A stretch of 64,000 nucleotides of DNA from Pseudobacter ginsenosidimutans (GCF_007970185.1 NZ_CP042431.1:3720001-3784000), one strand, 5' to 3'; shown: positions 28,324-37,447, counted from the stretch's first letter. The notes: generated by a model from the sequence alone, not told the origin. Numbers and translations are program-made.

Positions 28324-30759
28324 ATGAGGATGGTCATTCAAGTTGCGAAAGCAGAGCTTCGTAACCTCTTTTATTCACCCATCGCCTGGTTCATGCTGAT
28401 TGCCTTCCTGGTGCAATGCGCCTGGTATTACTCCACTCCCCTGGAGTTGAATGCCAACCTCCAGGATGTAATACTCAGGAACAATCCGCAGTCTGACTTT
28501 TTTGAGAAAACAAGTTTCACAAGAGCGCTATTCCTGGGTGATGATGGTTTTTTTCGCAATGTGCTGCAGAACCTGTATCTCTTCCTGCCCCTGCTTACCA
28601 TGGGACTGATCGGGAGAGAGGTACAGAACGGAACCATCAAGCTGTTGTATTCATCACCTGTAACGATCCGGCAGATCGTTACCGGAAAATTCATAGCCTT
28701 CATGATCTTCAACCTGCTGCTGGTGTTGATTGTAGGAATCTTCTGTGTGTCGGCAGCCATTCAGGTGAAATCGATGGATTATGGAATGCTGGTGTCGGCA
28801 TTGCTTGGTTTTTACCTGCTGGCCTGTACCTATGGCGCCATCGGTGCATTCATGAGCAGCATCACTACCTACCAGGTTGTATCTGCCTTCAGCACCTTCC
28901 TGGTGATCCTGCTGCTGACCTTTATCGGCAACGTATGGCAACAGTATGATTTTGTAAGGGACCTGACCTATTTCCTGCACCTGCCGGGGCGTACAGAGAA
29001 AATGCTGGTGGGACTGATCACCACCAAGGATGTGATCTACTTCATGGTAGTGATTGGCATGTTCATGCTGTTCACTATTTTCAAACTGCGCGATGCGCGC
29101 GAAACCAAACCCTGGTATGTAAAGGCAGGGCGATATCTGGGTGTACTGATAGCGGGCCTGCTGATCGGTTATATAACGTCCAGGCCTATACTAACAGGTT
29201 ACTGGGATACCACTGCACAGAATGTGAATACCATTCATCCGAATACACAGGCATTGATCCGCGAAATGGGAGACGAGCCATTGGAGGTAACCTTGTACGT
29301 GAATTATCTGGGAAGAGGCGGCTATGCAGGTTTGCCGGCAGCACGCAATTTCTACCTCTCCTGGATCTGGGAATCGTATACACGTTTCAAACCCGATATC
29401 AAATTCAATTACGAGTATTACTATGATCATGATAGCACGTTCATGGGAAACCATCTCTACAAAAGATTTCCCGGCAAGTCGTTAGATCAGATCATTCAGA
29501 AAATGGGTGAATACCAGGATGCCGATGTAAGCTATTTTCAAAAGCCTGAAGAGATGCGTAAGAAGGTAGATCTGCGCCCTGAAGGTCTTGCCCTGGTGAT
29601 GCAACTGAAATACAAAGGAAGAACAGAATTCCTGCGTACTTACAACGACTCCAAAATGTGGCCTGAGGAAACCAATTTTGCCGCTGTGTTCAAGAAGTTG
29701 TTGCACCCTGAAAAAGTACCGAATGTTACTTTCATTACCGGCCATTATGAAAGGAATATCTATAAGCTCGGTGAAAGGGAATACGGTAATCATACTGCGA
29801 TGAAGGAATCACGTAATGCCCTGGTGAACTTTGGGTATAATATGGATTCCTTATCGCTTGACCACAATGAAATTCCTGCCAATACGCAATTGCTGGTGCT
29901 GGCCGATCCGAAATCTGCATTGAGTGATACCTGCCAGTTGAAGATCCGTGAATACATCCGCCGCGGCGGCAATATGTTTATCATGGGCGAGCCCGGTAAG
30001 CAGCAAATGCTGAATCCCGTTCTGCAGCAAATAGGAGTGCAGCTTCAGGATGGGATCATCCTCACAGAAACCCTACAGGAAGCACAGGATATGGTGGCGC
30101 CCTCCATCAATTCCCCCATGTTCAGTTTGATGGCTGATCCTTCCAGTGCAATATTCAAAAAGGTGAAACCAAAACATGCACATATGATGATGCCCGGCGC
30201 GGCTGCTATTCAGTTATCGGATTCCAATGGTTTCACCAATACAGCCTTGCTGGCTACAGACAGAGGTATTACCTGGATCAGGAAGGGAGTATTTGTGCGG
30301 GATTCGGCCAAATTACAATTCAATGCAGCTGAAGGCGACCAGCGTTCCATGCCAACCTTTGGAGATGCATTCCAGGTAACGCACACTGCTCATGCCGATT
30401 CTGAAGAGAAAAATAAGGATGAACACAGCAAAGCAGGTTTTGAAGGAGACGGATTCATCACCATGCTGGCTATGCACAGGAATGTTGGCCAGAAAGATCA
30501 GCGCATATTGGTGGCCGGGGATGCTGATTTTATCAGCAATATCAGATCTATGCAGGTAGGCAAGTATGCCAGTTACTTCTATGGTTGGCTGAACAATGGT
30601 GAATTTCCTGTGTATTTACCTGGGAATCCACCACCGGACAACCGGCTGAAACTCGGTCCTGATACCGCAAAAACATTCCGCATCATTTACATCTACATAT
30701 TACCTGGCGCTGTGCTGCTCTTTGCCGCTGTATTGCTGATCAGAAGAAAAAGAAAATAA
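28324..30759 (+). CDS. ABC-2 permease fused to GldG-like domain, second of two, cassette 2
   Basis: An 811-residue paralogue of the preceding gene, the longest of the four permeases here. It has an ABC-2 membrane domain (PLLTMGLIGREVQNGTIKLL), a GldG-like domain (VNTIHPNTQALIREMGDEPL, VTLYVNYLGRG; GGNMFIMGEPGKQQMLNP) and a final membrane helix with RRKRK. The extra length comes partly from a charged insert near residue 690 (AHADSEEKNKDEHSKAGFEG), absent in the others and probably a disordered periplasmic loop. The stop codon lies 3 bp before MutS-a, so translation of the two is likely coupled. This looks like an ancient tandem duplication rather than a recent one. Confidence 0.9.
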   Translation: MRMVIQVAKAELRNLFYSPIAWFMLIAFLVQCAWYYSTPLELNANLQDVILRNNPQSDFFEKTSFTRALFLGDDGFFRNVLQNLYLFLPLLTMGLIGREVQNGTIKLLYSSPVTIRQIVTGKFIAFMIFNLLLVLIVGIFCVSAAIQVKSMDYGMLVSALLGFYLLACTYGAIGAFMSSITTYQVVSAFSTFLVILLLTFIGNVWQQYDFVRDLTYFLHLPGRTEKMLVGLITTKDVIYFMVVIGMFMLFTIFKLRDARETKPWYVKAGRYLGVLIAGLLIGYITSRPILTGYWDTTAQNVNTIHPNTQALIREMGDEPLEVTLYVNYLGRGGYAGLPAARNFYLSWIWESYTRFKPDIKFNYEYYYDHDSTFMGNHLYKRFPGKSLDQIIQKMGEYQDADVSYFQKPEEMRKKVDLRPEGLALVMQLKYKGRTEFLRTYNDSKMWPEETNFAAVFKKLLHPEKVPNVTFITGHYERNIYKLGEREYGNHTAMKESRNALVNFGYNMDSLSLDHNEIPANTQLLVLADPKSALSDTCQLKIREYIRRGGNMFIMGEPGKQQMLNPVLQQIGVQLQDGIILTETLQEAQDMVAPSINSPMFSLMADPSSAIFKKVKPKHAHMMMPGAAAIQLSDSNGFTNTALLATDRGITWIRKGVFVRDSAKLQFNAAEGDQRSMPTFGDAFQVTHTAHADSEEKNKDEHSKAGFEGDGFITMLAMHRNVGQKDQRILVAGDADFISNIRSMQVGKYASYFYGWLNNGEFPVYLPGNPPPDNRLKLGPDTAKTFRIIYIYILPGAVLLFAAVLLIRRKRK

Positions 30760-30762
30760 AAC

Positions 30763-32091
30763 ATGTACCTACAAACAGACGATCAAACGATTGATGATCT
30801 CCGCATTTTCGGGAAGCGCGACAGCAGTGGTGTTTGCGATCTCTACAACCGTGTACATACACGCGGAGGCGAAGCCCTGCTGAAAGAATTGTTCCGCGCG
30901 CCTTTGTCCGATATGGAAAAGATCAATACCAGGAGCGGTATCCTGCAGCATTTTGCAGCGAACAGGATCCCTTTTCCATTCAGCGCCTCCATGTTCGATA
31001 TGGCTGAAAAATACATGCTGAGTGTGGAAGAGGTCAACAGGCAGGGAAATAATAAATCGCTCCTGAGTGAAAAAGAGATCGCCAATGGCGTTGCTGCATT
31101 GATAGAGCTGATGCAGGTGACCCGATCTTTTATCGATTCTTCTTCAGTAACGGGACTTGCAGCTTATTCCGCCGAAAGGGAAAGTATAGCCGCTATTCTC
31201 AACGATGCTGCTTTTGAGCCCGTGCTGAGGGAGAGCGGGAAATCACGACTGGCCTATGCTGCAGTAGCCGCTTATGATGTGCTCTTTCGCAATCGTGAAC
31301 ATGCAAAAGTGAACAGGCTGCTGCAGCATATCTATTATCTGGATGTGCTTCTGTCTGTTGCGGCGGTTGCCGTGGAAAGGGGGTTCGTGTTCCCGAAAGC
31401 CCACGCAGCGAAAAGAGTGGAGCTTTTACTGGAAGGTGTTTACCATCCTGAATTGAGATCTGCCGTGGCGAATGATGTGCATATGCAGGAAAGCCAGAAC
31501 CTGATCTTCCTTACCGGCGCCAATATGGCCGGTAAGTCTACTTTCCTGCGCTCCGTGAGTGTGGCCATGTATGTGGCGCATATGGGATTCCCGGTGGCTG
31601 CGAAGCGGATGGAGTTTTCGGTTATGGATGGTATTTATACCACCATCAATCTGCCTGACAATTTGGGCATCGGCGCCAGCCATTTCTATGCGGAAGTGTT
31701 GAGGGTGAAACAGGTGGCTGCCGAGCTGAGCAAGGGCAGATCGATATTTGTAGTATTCGATGAACTGTTCCGCGGTACCAATGTAAAGGACGCGCACGAA
31801 GCTTCTGTGGCTGTAGCCCTCGCTTATGCAAAAAAGAGGAATAGTATGTTCATCATTTCCTCCCATATCATAGAAGCAGGAGATCAGTTGAAACAACTGA
31901 ACAATATCGGTTTCCTCTATCTCCCTACGCGGATGAACGGAAATATACCTGAATATACCTACCGGCTTGAAAAAGGGATCACAGACGACCGGCATGGTAT
32001 GATCATCATCCGCAATGAGGGTATTCTGGAAATACTGGAAAAGGGAAAAAAGCATTTACTCGGGGAGCACTCGCTCGCCTCCGGCGAGTGA
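30763..32091 (+). CDS. Short MutS-family ATPase, subunit a, cassette 2
   Basis: A 442-residue subunit a. It has the core-domain start VHTRGGEALLKELFRAPLSD, Walker A GANMAGKST (about 252-260), GASHFYAEVLRVKQVA, Walker B VVFDELFRGTN, H-loop ISSHIIEAG and C-terminal DRHGMIIIRNEGIL. Mismatch-recognition domains are lacking, as in the other copies. The last residues, HLLGEHSLASGE, are unlike the ends of the other two subunit a proteins. They are encoded by the first palindrome of a repeat cluster that starts at about 32068, so the repeat has replaced or extended the native C-terminus. The start is 3 bp after the permease stop. Confidence 0.88.
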   Translation: MYLQTDDQTIDDLRIFGKRDSSGVCDLYNRVHTRGGEALLKELFRAPLSDMEKINTRSGILQHFAANRIPFPFSASMFDMAEKYMLSVEEVNRQGNNKSLLSEKEIANGVAALIELMQVTRSFIDSSSVTGLAAYSAERESIAAILNDAAFEPVLRESGKSRLAYAAVAAYDVLFRNREHAKVNRLLQHIYYLDVLLSVAAVAVERGFVFPKAHAAKRVELLLEGVYHPELRSAVANDVHMQESQNLIFLTGANMAGKSTFLRSVSVAMYVAHMGFPVAAKRMEFSVMDGIYTTINLPDNLGIGASHFYAEVLRVKQVAAELSKGRSIFVVFDELFRGTNVKDAHEASVAVALAYAKKRNSMFIISSHIIEAGDQLKQLNNIGFLYLPTRMNGNIPEYTYRLEKGITDDRHGMIIIRNEGILEILEKGKKHLLGEHSLASGE

Positions 32092-32170
32092 GGAATATTT
32101 GTTCGCCTCCGGCGAACACCGCGTCCCCGGAGGCGACTAAATAAAAGTCACTCGCCGGGAGGCGAGCGAC
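32068..32170. repeat. REP-like cluster of GC-rich palindromes between the MutS genes of cassette 2
   Basis: Four related palindromic units with a CGCCTCCGGCG-type core lie within about 100 bp: CTCGCC-TCC-GGCGAG (32074-32088), GTTCGCC-TCC-GGCGAAC (32101-32117), an inverted half-unit CCGGAGGCGAC (32127-32137) and CTCGCC-GGGA-GGCGAG (32151-32166) flanked by GTC/GAC. The first unit overlaps the 3' end of MutS-a. The base composition is strikingly different from the surrounding genes. It resembles repetitive extragenic palindromes; whether other copies occur in the genome cannot be seen here. Confidence 0.75.
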
Positions 32171-32199
32171 TGGCCACAGCATAACAAATTTTGAGCACT

Positions 32200-33513
32200 A
32201 TGATTTTTTCAATAGACAAACAAACGCTGGAAGAACTGAATCTGACGGGGAAGTTCCGTACCGGTTCCGTGTATGCGCTTTTCAATAAGGTAAAGACCAA
32301 TAGCGGAGAACGATTGCTGGACCAGATGTTCCGCCATCCGCTTATAGAAGCATCCGCTATCAATGAGCGCAGCAGCATATTTCAGTACTTCGAGAAAGCA
32401 GGCTACGCTTTTCCATTCGATCCGCAGCAACTGACCCAGATGCGGGAGTATGTGGATGCGGCAGGCGCCGGCAGCGCAGCGCTGGTGCTGGCGCAGACTT
32501 TCATGAAAAAGATCTTATCCGGCCTCACGCGCGATGAACGCTACCGGAAAAGTATACAGGGGCTGCAGGCCACTATCGGCGTATTGCAGAGATGCCACCA
32601 TTTCATCGATACTATACAACCACCATTTGTGTATGAAGCAAAGGTGGATCAGATCAGGAAGATCCTGGCGGATAAAAAAATACAGCGGCTTCGGGAAATG
32701 GATATTTACCAGTCGCTTCCCCTGAAAACGCTTGCTTACTATGAGCACCTGCTGAAAACGGAATTGAATGCAGGCATGGCAGCTGTGCTGGCTTTCATCG
32801 ACGAACTGGATGTGTACATTGCCGTTAGTGGCGTGTCTAAAAGCAAAGGATTCAGTTATGCGCAGGCACTGGCGTCTGAGAAGAATATGCTGCAGGCGGA
32901 AAACCTTCGTCATCCCTGTATAGACAAAGCCATCGGCAACAAACTGCAAATGGACCGGCAGAGTAATGTATTGTTCCTGACCGGCGCCAATATGGCTGGT
33001 AAATCCACCCTGATGAAATCCATCGGTATTGGACTGTATCTCGCGCATATGGGATTTCCTGTAGCAGCAGATCAAATGCAGTTTTCCGTCAGACAGGGAT
33101 TGTATTCAAGTATCAATGTGAGCGATAATATCGGGCTCGGTTATAGTCATTTCTATGCAGAAGTGGTGCGCGTGAAGCAGGCCGCAGAAGCGGCGGCAAG
33201 TGGTAAACGCCTGCTGCTGATGTTCGATGAGCTTTTCAAAGGCACCAATGTGAAAGATGCTTTCGATGGAACATTGGCCATCACCAGGTCCTTTGCAGAT
33301 TATACGGACTGCCTGTTCATCGTAAGTACCCATATCATCGAAGTAGGTGAGGCGTTGAAAGACAAGAGAAATATCCGGTTCGCATTCATGCCAACCATTA
33401 TGGAAGGCGCGATACCAAGGTATACGTACAGGTTGAAAGAAGGGATCACGGAAGACAGACAAGGTATGATGATCATCAGGAATGAAGGTATTCTTGAAAT
33501 GATGGAAGACTGA
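32200..33513 (+). CDS. Short MutS-family ATPase, subunit b, cassette 2
   Basis: A 437-residue subunit b. The ATG at 32200 is chosen over a TTG at 32191 because the family begins at FSIDKQTLEEL. It has the core-domain start VKTNSGERLLDQMFRHPLIE, in which the usual TRGGE is altered to TNSGE. Walker A GANMAGKST, GYSHFYAEVVRVKQAA, Walker B LLLMFDELFKGTN, H-loop STHIIEVGE and DRQGMMIIRNEGIL are all intact. It is separated from subunit a by 108 bp filled with palindromes, whereas the gap is 36 bp in cassette 1 and the genes overlap in cassette 3. Confidence 0.88.
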   Translation: MIFSIDKQTLEELNLTGKFRTGSVYALFNKVKTNSGERLLDQMFRHPLIEASAINERSSIFQYFEKAGYAFPFDPQQLTQMREYVDAAGAGSAALVLAQTFMKKILSGLTRDERYRKSIQGLQATIGVLQRCHHFIDTIQPPFVYEAKVDQIRKILADKKIQRLREMDIYQSLPLKTLAYYEHLLKTELNAGMAAVLAFIDELDVYIAVSGVSKSKGFSYAQALASEKNMLQAENLRHPCIDKAIGNKLQMDRQSNVLFLTGANMAGKSTLMKSIGIGLYLAHMGFPVAADQMQFSVRQGLYSSINVSDNIGLGYSHFYAEVVRVKQAAEAAASGKRLLLMFDELFKGTNVKDAFDGTLAITRSFADYTDCLFIVSTHIIEVGEALKDKRNIRFAFMPTIMEGAIPRYTYRLKEGITEDRQGMMIIRNEGILEMMED

Positions 33514-33545
33514 TCCGGCTTTTTAAACATTCAAAAACAACAAAA

Positions 33546-34799
33546 ATGAAATTCAGGAACAAACTGACAATAACCTGCCTGCTGGCAGCGCTCTTGCCTG
33601 GTATCGTGTGGTCGCAGGGAGATGGGATCAGATTCGAGAAAGGCCTTAGCTGGCAACAGATAAAGGAAAAAGCGAAAAAGGAAAACAGGTATATCTTCAT
33701 GGACTGCTATGCTACCTGGTGCGCTCCCTGCAAATTGATGAGCGATAGCATTTTTACAAAGAAAGAAGTAGGAGATGTATTCAATCAGAAATTCATCAAT
33801 GTAAAAGTGCAAATGGACAAAACCGCCAAAGACAATGAAGAAATAAAGAGCTGGTACGAAGACGCAGCAGCTATTGCCAAAGAATATGGTGTGATGGCCG
33901 TTCCCAATTTCTTTTATTTCTCTCCTGAAGGCAAGCTGGTGCATTTGTTTGTTGGAACCACCTCCGATCCGAAGCAATTCATTGAAATATCCGGAAAGGC
34001 ATTCGACCCTTCCACCCAATATTTTACACAAATGGAAGCTGAGATCAAAGCGGCAGGCAATCATCCCGATTCACTGAGAAAGCTGGCAAAAAAAGCAACA
34101 AAGAACAATGACGGCGTGAATGCTCCGATTCTCACCAATGCTTATCTCGATGCCACCAAAGATCTGTTCACAAAGGATCACCTGATGTTTGTGGATGAAA
34201 TTACGGGCAGGAGTGCCGATAAAGGTTTTGCTATTTTCAGGGACAATGCTGAAAAAGTGGACGCCGTGGTGGGCAAAGGAGTGGCTGAATTGAAAGTGGC
34301 AAAGATCATTCTCATGGAAGCGGGTGCATTCAATTTCATGGCGGATAATTCAAAACCTGATTATGCGGCCATCGAACAAAGGATCAGATCTGTGATGCCA
34401 GACAGGGCAGAGCGGATGATGGAGATGCTGAAACTGCATTACCATTTACAAATTCAGGATTATGATGAGTTCCGTAATCTCATGGATGCCTACCTGAAAA
34501 AATATGAAAAGCAATTATACCCCGTTGAAGTTTTCGGCTATGTTCAAATGACCTTGTTCATGAACAATCCGGAAATGCACCAGGCGGCATTGAACTGGAG
34601 TATAGCGGCCCTTGCTGAAAATGGATCCCCGCAAAACTTGTCGATCCATAGTGGAGCACTCCTGAAAGCCGGTAAGAAAGCCGATGCGATTGTTACTATG
34701 AAAAAAGCCATCACAGAAATGGAAAAGGAAAAAGGAATGGAACAGGTGATCGAGGCATGGTCCCAGACTTTAGCGCAAATGGAAAAAGGAGAATTGTAA
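33546..34799 (+). CDS. Secreted thioredoxin-fold protein
   Basis: A 417-residue exported protein. A signal peptide (about 1-23, ending VWS) leads into a thioredoxin-like domain at about 30-150. Its CxxC active site is WCAPC (Cys59, Cys62) and the cis-proline is in VMAVPNFFYF. The remaining 260 residues are helical, possibly TPR-like, as in other Bacteroidota thioredoxin-family proteins with long C-terminal extensions. It probably reduces or exchanges disulfides in the periplasm. It starts 32 bp after MutS-b of cassette 2 and may be cotranscribed. Homologues do not follow cassettes 1 and 3, so it is not a core member. Confidence 0.85.
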   Translation: MKFRNKLTITCLLAALLPGIVWSQGDGIRFEKGLSWQQIKEKAKKENRYIFMDCYATWCAPCKLMSDSIFTKKEVGDVFNQKFINVKVQMDKTAKDNEEIKSWYEDAAAIAKEYGVMAVPNFFYFSPEGKLVHLFVGTTSDPKQFIEISGKAFDPSTQYFTQMEAEIKAAGNHPDSLRKLAKKATKNNDGVNAPILTNAYLDATKDLFTKDHLMFVDEITGRSADKGFAIFRDNAEKVDAVVGKGVAELKVAKIILMEAGAFNFMADNSKPDYAAIEQRIRSVMPDRAERMMEMLKLHYHLQIQDYDEFRNLMDAYLKKYEKQLYPVEVFGYVQMTLFMNNPEMHQAALNWSIAALAENGSPQNLSIHSGALLKAGKKADAIVTMKKAITEMEKEKGMEQVIEAWSQTLAQMEKGEL

Positions 34800-34832
34800 A
34801 CAGATTTTTATAACATAACTTTTAAACCCGTG

Positions 34833-34856
34833 CAGGGCTCGTAACAACGGGCCCTG
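34833..34856 (+). terminator. Probable terminator after the thioredoxin-fold gene
   Basis: A 9-bp stem with one G-U pair (CAGGGCTCG with CGGGCCCTG) and a 6-nt loop lies 33 bp after the stop at 34799. The T-rich tail is short (TATTGGTTT), so termination strength is uncertain. Confidence 0.5.
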
Positions 34857-34913
34857 TATTGGTTTCAGGTGTTGATCGGATCTGCAGGCTTGTGCCAAAT
34901 TCAGAACTTACTT

Positions 34914-34921
34914 TATATTTG
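34914..34921 (+). promoter_or_regulatory. Promoter -7 element TATATTTG
   Basis: This is an exact match to the Bacteroidota -7 consensus TAnnTTTG, with a TTG about 21 bp upstream (around 34890-34892) as a possible -33 element. It lies only 3 bp before the first good ATG of the next gene at 34925. Transcription would therefore start inside or beyond that codon. Confidence 0.55.
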
Positions 34922-34924
34922 GCC

Positions 34925-35674
34925 ATGATCCAAATAGTGAAGAGTGCATTCATGGTGATAATGAGCCTGTGCACAATACAGTTTACCAGTTATGCGCAGT
35001 TCAGTGATTCGGTTGATCACTATATCAATTTTTCCGGCACCGGAAATATGAACAAGACCAGTACAGGCACCACTTACCTGCTCAATAATGCCTTTCGGTT
35101 CCAGGTAGATAAGAAGAAACTGTCTTTGAATAGTTTGGTCAGCTATGTGTATGGCCGCAATCCAACCAACAAAACCAATGATGATCTGCTGAGTATTTTG
35201 AACGTCGATTTCTTAAAGAGCGTTCAAAAGTTCTATTACTGGGGACTGGCGGGTTTTGAAAAAAGTTATTCGCTAAAAGTGGATAGCCGTTTTCAGGCAG
35301 GAGCCGGTGTAGGATATGTTTTTGTGAAAAACAGCAAATCCAATCTGGAGCTAAGCGACGGATTCCTGGTGGAGACCACTGACCTCAGTATTCCTGATAT
35401 ACACGGGCGAAGCAGTTATCAGGCAGTCCGTAATTCACTGCGACTGAAATACCGTTTCGTTATTAAAGAAATGATCAGGGTGGAGGGATCCAACTTTTTC
35501 CAGCCTTCATTATCCGACTCCAAAGATTATATCCTGAAATTAAATACTACAGTTTCTTTCAATCTGTACAAATGGTTTAATCTCACAACTGCGTTTAACT
35601 ATAACCGGCAGAATATCACATCAACAGAGAATTTACTGTTGACCTATGGGCTGATGTTCGAGAAATACTTTTAG
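34925..35674 (+). CDS. DUF481-like outer-membrane beta-barrel protein
   Basis: About 249 residues from the ATG at 34925. A start at 34952 (MVIMSLCTIQFTSYA) gives an equally good signal peptide and fits the promoter element at 34914-34921 better. The mature protein is made of alternating beta-strands ending in a phenylalanine, typical of an outer-membrane barrel. The arrangement (AGAGVGYVF, RNSLRLKYRF, NTTVSFNLYKWFNLTTAF) resembles DUF481 proteins, a salt-stress-associated barrel family; this assignment is moderate. It is monocistronic by the flanking terminator and promoter. Function unknown. Confidence 0.75.
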   Translation: MIQIVKSAFMVIMSLCTIQFTSYAQFSDSVDHYINFSGTGNMNKTSTGTTYLLNNAFRFQVDKKKLSLNSLVSYVYGRNPTNKTNDDLLSILNVDFLKSVQKFYYWGLAGFEKSYSLKVDSRFQAGAGVGYVFVKNSKSNLELSDGFLVETTDLSIPDIHGRSSYQAVRNSLRLKYRFVIKEMIRVEGSNFFQPSLSDSKDYILKLNTTVSFNLYKWFNLTTAFNYNRQNITSTENLLLTYGLMFEKYF

Positions 35675-35697
35675 CGGTTCCTTAAAGATCCCCTTTC

Positions 35698-36102
35698 CTA
35701 TTTTTTAGTTTTCTTCTTTGTTGCTACCGCTTTCAGGTTTTCTTTTTCCTTGTTCTCTTTCATCCTGAATTTCACTATTTTCTTTATGAAAGCTGTTGGT
35801 AAAGGCTGATCATTTGGAAGCTGGATGGCTGAAGTACTGACCTTATATTTTGCCAGATCGCTTTTGAATGTTTCCAGGAATTCCTTGCTCCAAGGAGATG
35901 ATAAGGAGATATGACCTTTGTATCCTGAGTAATAGATCAGGTATCCATGATATTTATAGGCAGGGATCTGATAGCTGATGATCTCTTCGGCATCAGGAGC
36001 AGTTTCCCTGATAAGCTGCCGGACAGATTCAAGTCTTTCCTTTATGTCTGCAGGGAATCCTTTTTGATATTCATCCACGTTTTTGAAATCGGTCTTTGCC
36101 AT
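35698..36102 (-). CDS. DUF1801 family protein
   Basis: A 134-residue cytoplasmic protein of the DUF1801/YdhG-like fold. Typical features are VDEYQKGFPADIKERLESVR at the start, then IISYQIPAYKYHGYLIYYSG and the lysine-rich tail ending TKKKTKK. The family is of unknown biochemical function and is sometimes linked to iron-chaperone-like folds (YdhG/frataxin-like). It converges with the DUF481-like gene (23-bp gap) and is followed upstream on the same strand by the DUF763 gene. Confidence 0.82.
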   Translation of the reverse strand: MAKTDFKNVDEYQKGFPADIKERLESVRQLIRETAPDAEEIISYQIPAYKYHGYLIYYSGYKGHISLSSPWSKEFLETFKSDLAKYKVSTSAIQLPNDQPLPTAFIKKIVKFRMKENKEKENLKAVATKKKTKK

Positions 36103-36190
36103 AAGTTTTTTTTCAAAATTAATGGCCGGCGCTGATATTCTACAGGTGTGGTTGAGACAATAAACAGGTCAATTGCGGCGGATTGCCGGA

Positions 36191-37405
36191 TCAGAACAGG
36201 CTTAACTGATCCGAATTCCCTTTTGAAGGCGGCGGGTTGGATTTTCCATATACAGTCCTGCCGCCATATTTCCAGGAATCGTTCCTCTCTTTTTCGATCA
36301 GCTCATCGAAGTTGGCATTGGGAACAAAATTACTTTCAGCCTTTGCTGCGATCTCATGAAGACTTTTGATAGCGGCCGTTTTATCGGTATGACCCAGTTT
36401 CGCTTTTTCAACAGCGGTCTTTAATACATTGATGGTTTCATCGTATACATTCACCGGAACAGGGAAGGGGTGACCATCCTTTCCTCCATGTGCAAACGAA
36501 AAGCGGGCGGGGTCTTTGAAGCGGGATGGTGTTCCGTGGATCACTTCGCTAACCAATGTGAGCGACTGCAATGTTCTTGGGCCAACGCCTTGCAACAGTA
36601 ACAGCTCTTCAAAGTCCGCAGGTTGTTGTTCCTGCGAGAGCCAAAGAACGGAGCCCAGTCTTTTGAGGTTGACATCTTCTGCGCGTACCTCATGATGGCG
36701 TGGAAGCAATAGTTTCTGTACCTCGTTCAACATCCTGCCGGGATCTTCAGCAACAAGCCCCATGATACTGTTGCGGGTAATATCAGCTTCAGAAGCGGTT
36801 AAGTTAAGAATCGGGCCCTGGTTGATGCCGCATACGCCTGTATGAGGCTCTTCTACAAATGAACGGAGGGAACCGGAATGCCAATGGTATCGTCTGGCCA
36901 TACTGCTATTGGTGTCCATGCCCTGTTGCACAACGGTCCAGTGGCCATTATCGCTCACAATAAAATGATGCAGGTAAAGTTGAAAGCCATCCTGAATGGC
37001 GGTATTGTCCACTTTTGCACTCAGCTTGCTGCAGCGCACCAGGGACTGTCCGTCAATGCCCGTCTGAGCTGCAATGCGCAGCAGTTCGGCGGGGGTAGCC
37101 CTTGAATGATTTCCTTTTCCGCCGCAGATATAAATACCCAGTTGTTTTGAATGTGGATTAATGGCTCTTTTCAATGCGCCCAGCACGGAAGTAGTAATGC
37201 CGGACGAATGCCAGTCCATTCCCAGTACTGCTCCAAAACTCTGGAACCAGAAAGGATCGGAAAGCCTGCGAAGCATCTCTTCTTTACTGTATTCTGTAAG
37301 AATGGATTCAGTAATGGCCAGTCCCAGTTTTGCCATTCTATCTGCCAGCCACTTCGGCACATGTCCATAATGCAGGGGGAGATCTGCGGACCCGGAACGT
37401 TTCAT
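36191..37405 (-). CDS. DUF763 domain-containing protein
   Basis: A 404-residue cytoplasmic protein covering the whole DUF763 family, which is recognisable from MKRSGSADLPLHYGHVPKWL at the start and GIYICGGKGNHSRATP (about 90-105). A helix-hairpin-helix-like stretch (LLLLQGVGPRTLQSL, about 255-270) suggests nucleic-acid contact. The family has no firm biochemical role. It is the first of two minus-strand genes separated by 42 bp from the alpha/beta hydrolase. The MutS-like genes nearby are on the other strand and no functional link is visible. Confidence 0.85.
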   Translation of the reverse strand: MKRSGSADLPLHYGHVPKWLADRMAKLGLAITESILTEYSKEEMLRRLSDPFWFQSFGAVLGMDWHSSGITTSVLGALKRAINPHSKQLGIYICGGKGNHSRATPAELLRIAAQTGIDGQSLVRCSKLSAKVDNTAIQDGFQLYLHHFIVSDNGHWTVVQQGMDTNSSMARRYHWHSGSLRSFVEEPHTGVCGINQGPILNLTASEADITRNSIMGLVAEDPGRMLNEVQKLLLPRHHEVRAEDVNLKRLGSVLWLSQEQQPADFEELLLLQGVGPRTLQSLTLVSEVIHGTPSRFKDPARFSFAHGGKDGHPFPVPVNVYDETINVLKTAVEKAKLGHTDKTAAIKSLHEIAAKAESNFVPNANFDELIEKERNDSWKYGGRTVYGKSNPPPSKGNSDQLSLF

Positions 37406-37447
37406 ACCTTAAAGTTACAACTATTCATGTTGCCCGGACCGACCTGC

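Larger units (their letters stand above)
17241..33513 (+). other. Cassette 2: sigma-FecR-SusC-SusD-lipoprotein-ABC-GldFG-GldFG-MutS-a-MutS-b
   Basis: Second copy of the repeated unit, all on the plus strand. It differs from the others in having two permease genes in tandem, two apparent single-base frameshifts (SusC and the small lipoprotein), and a cluster of palindromes between the MutS genes. Gene order is otherwise identical to cassette 1. Confidence 0.85.

Noticed and set aside
32068-32170. CRISPR array or tRNA-like structure
   Set aside because: The units are self-palindromic, unevenly spaced, in both orientations and without constant-length spacers; no cloverleaf or anticodon arm is seen.
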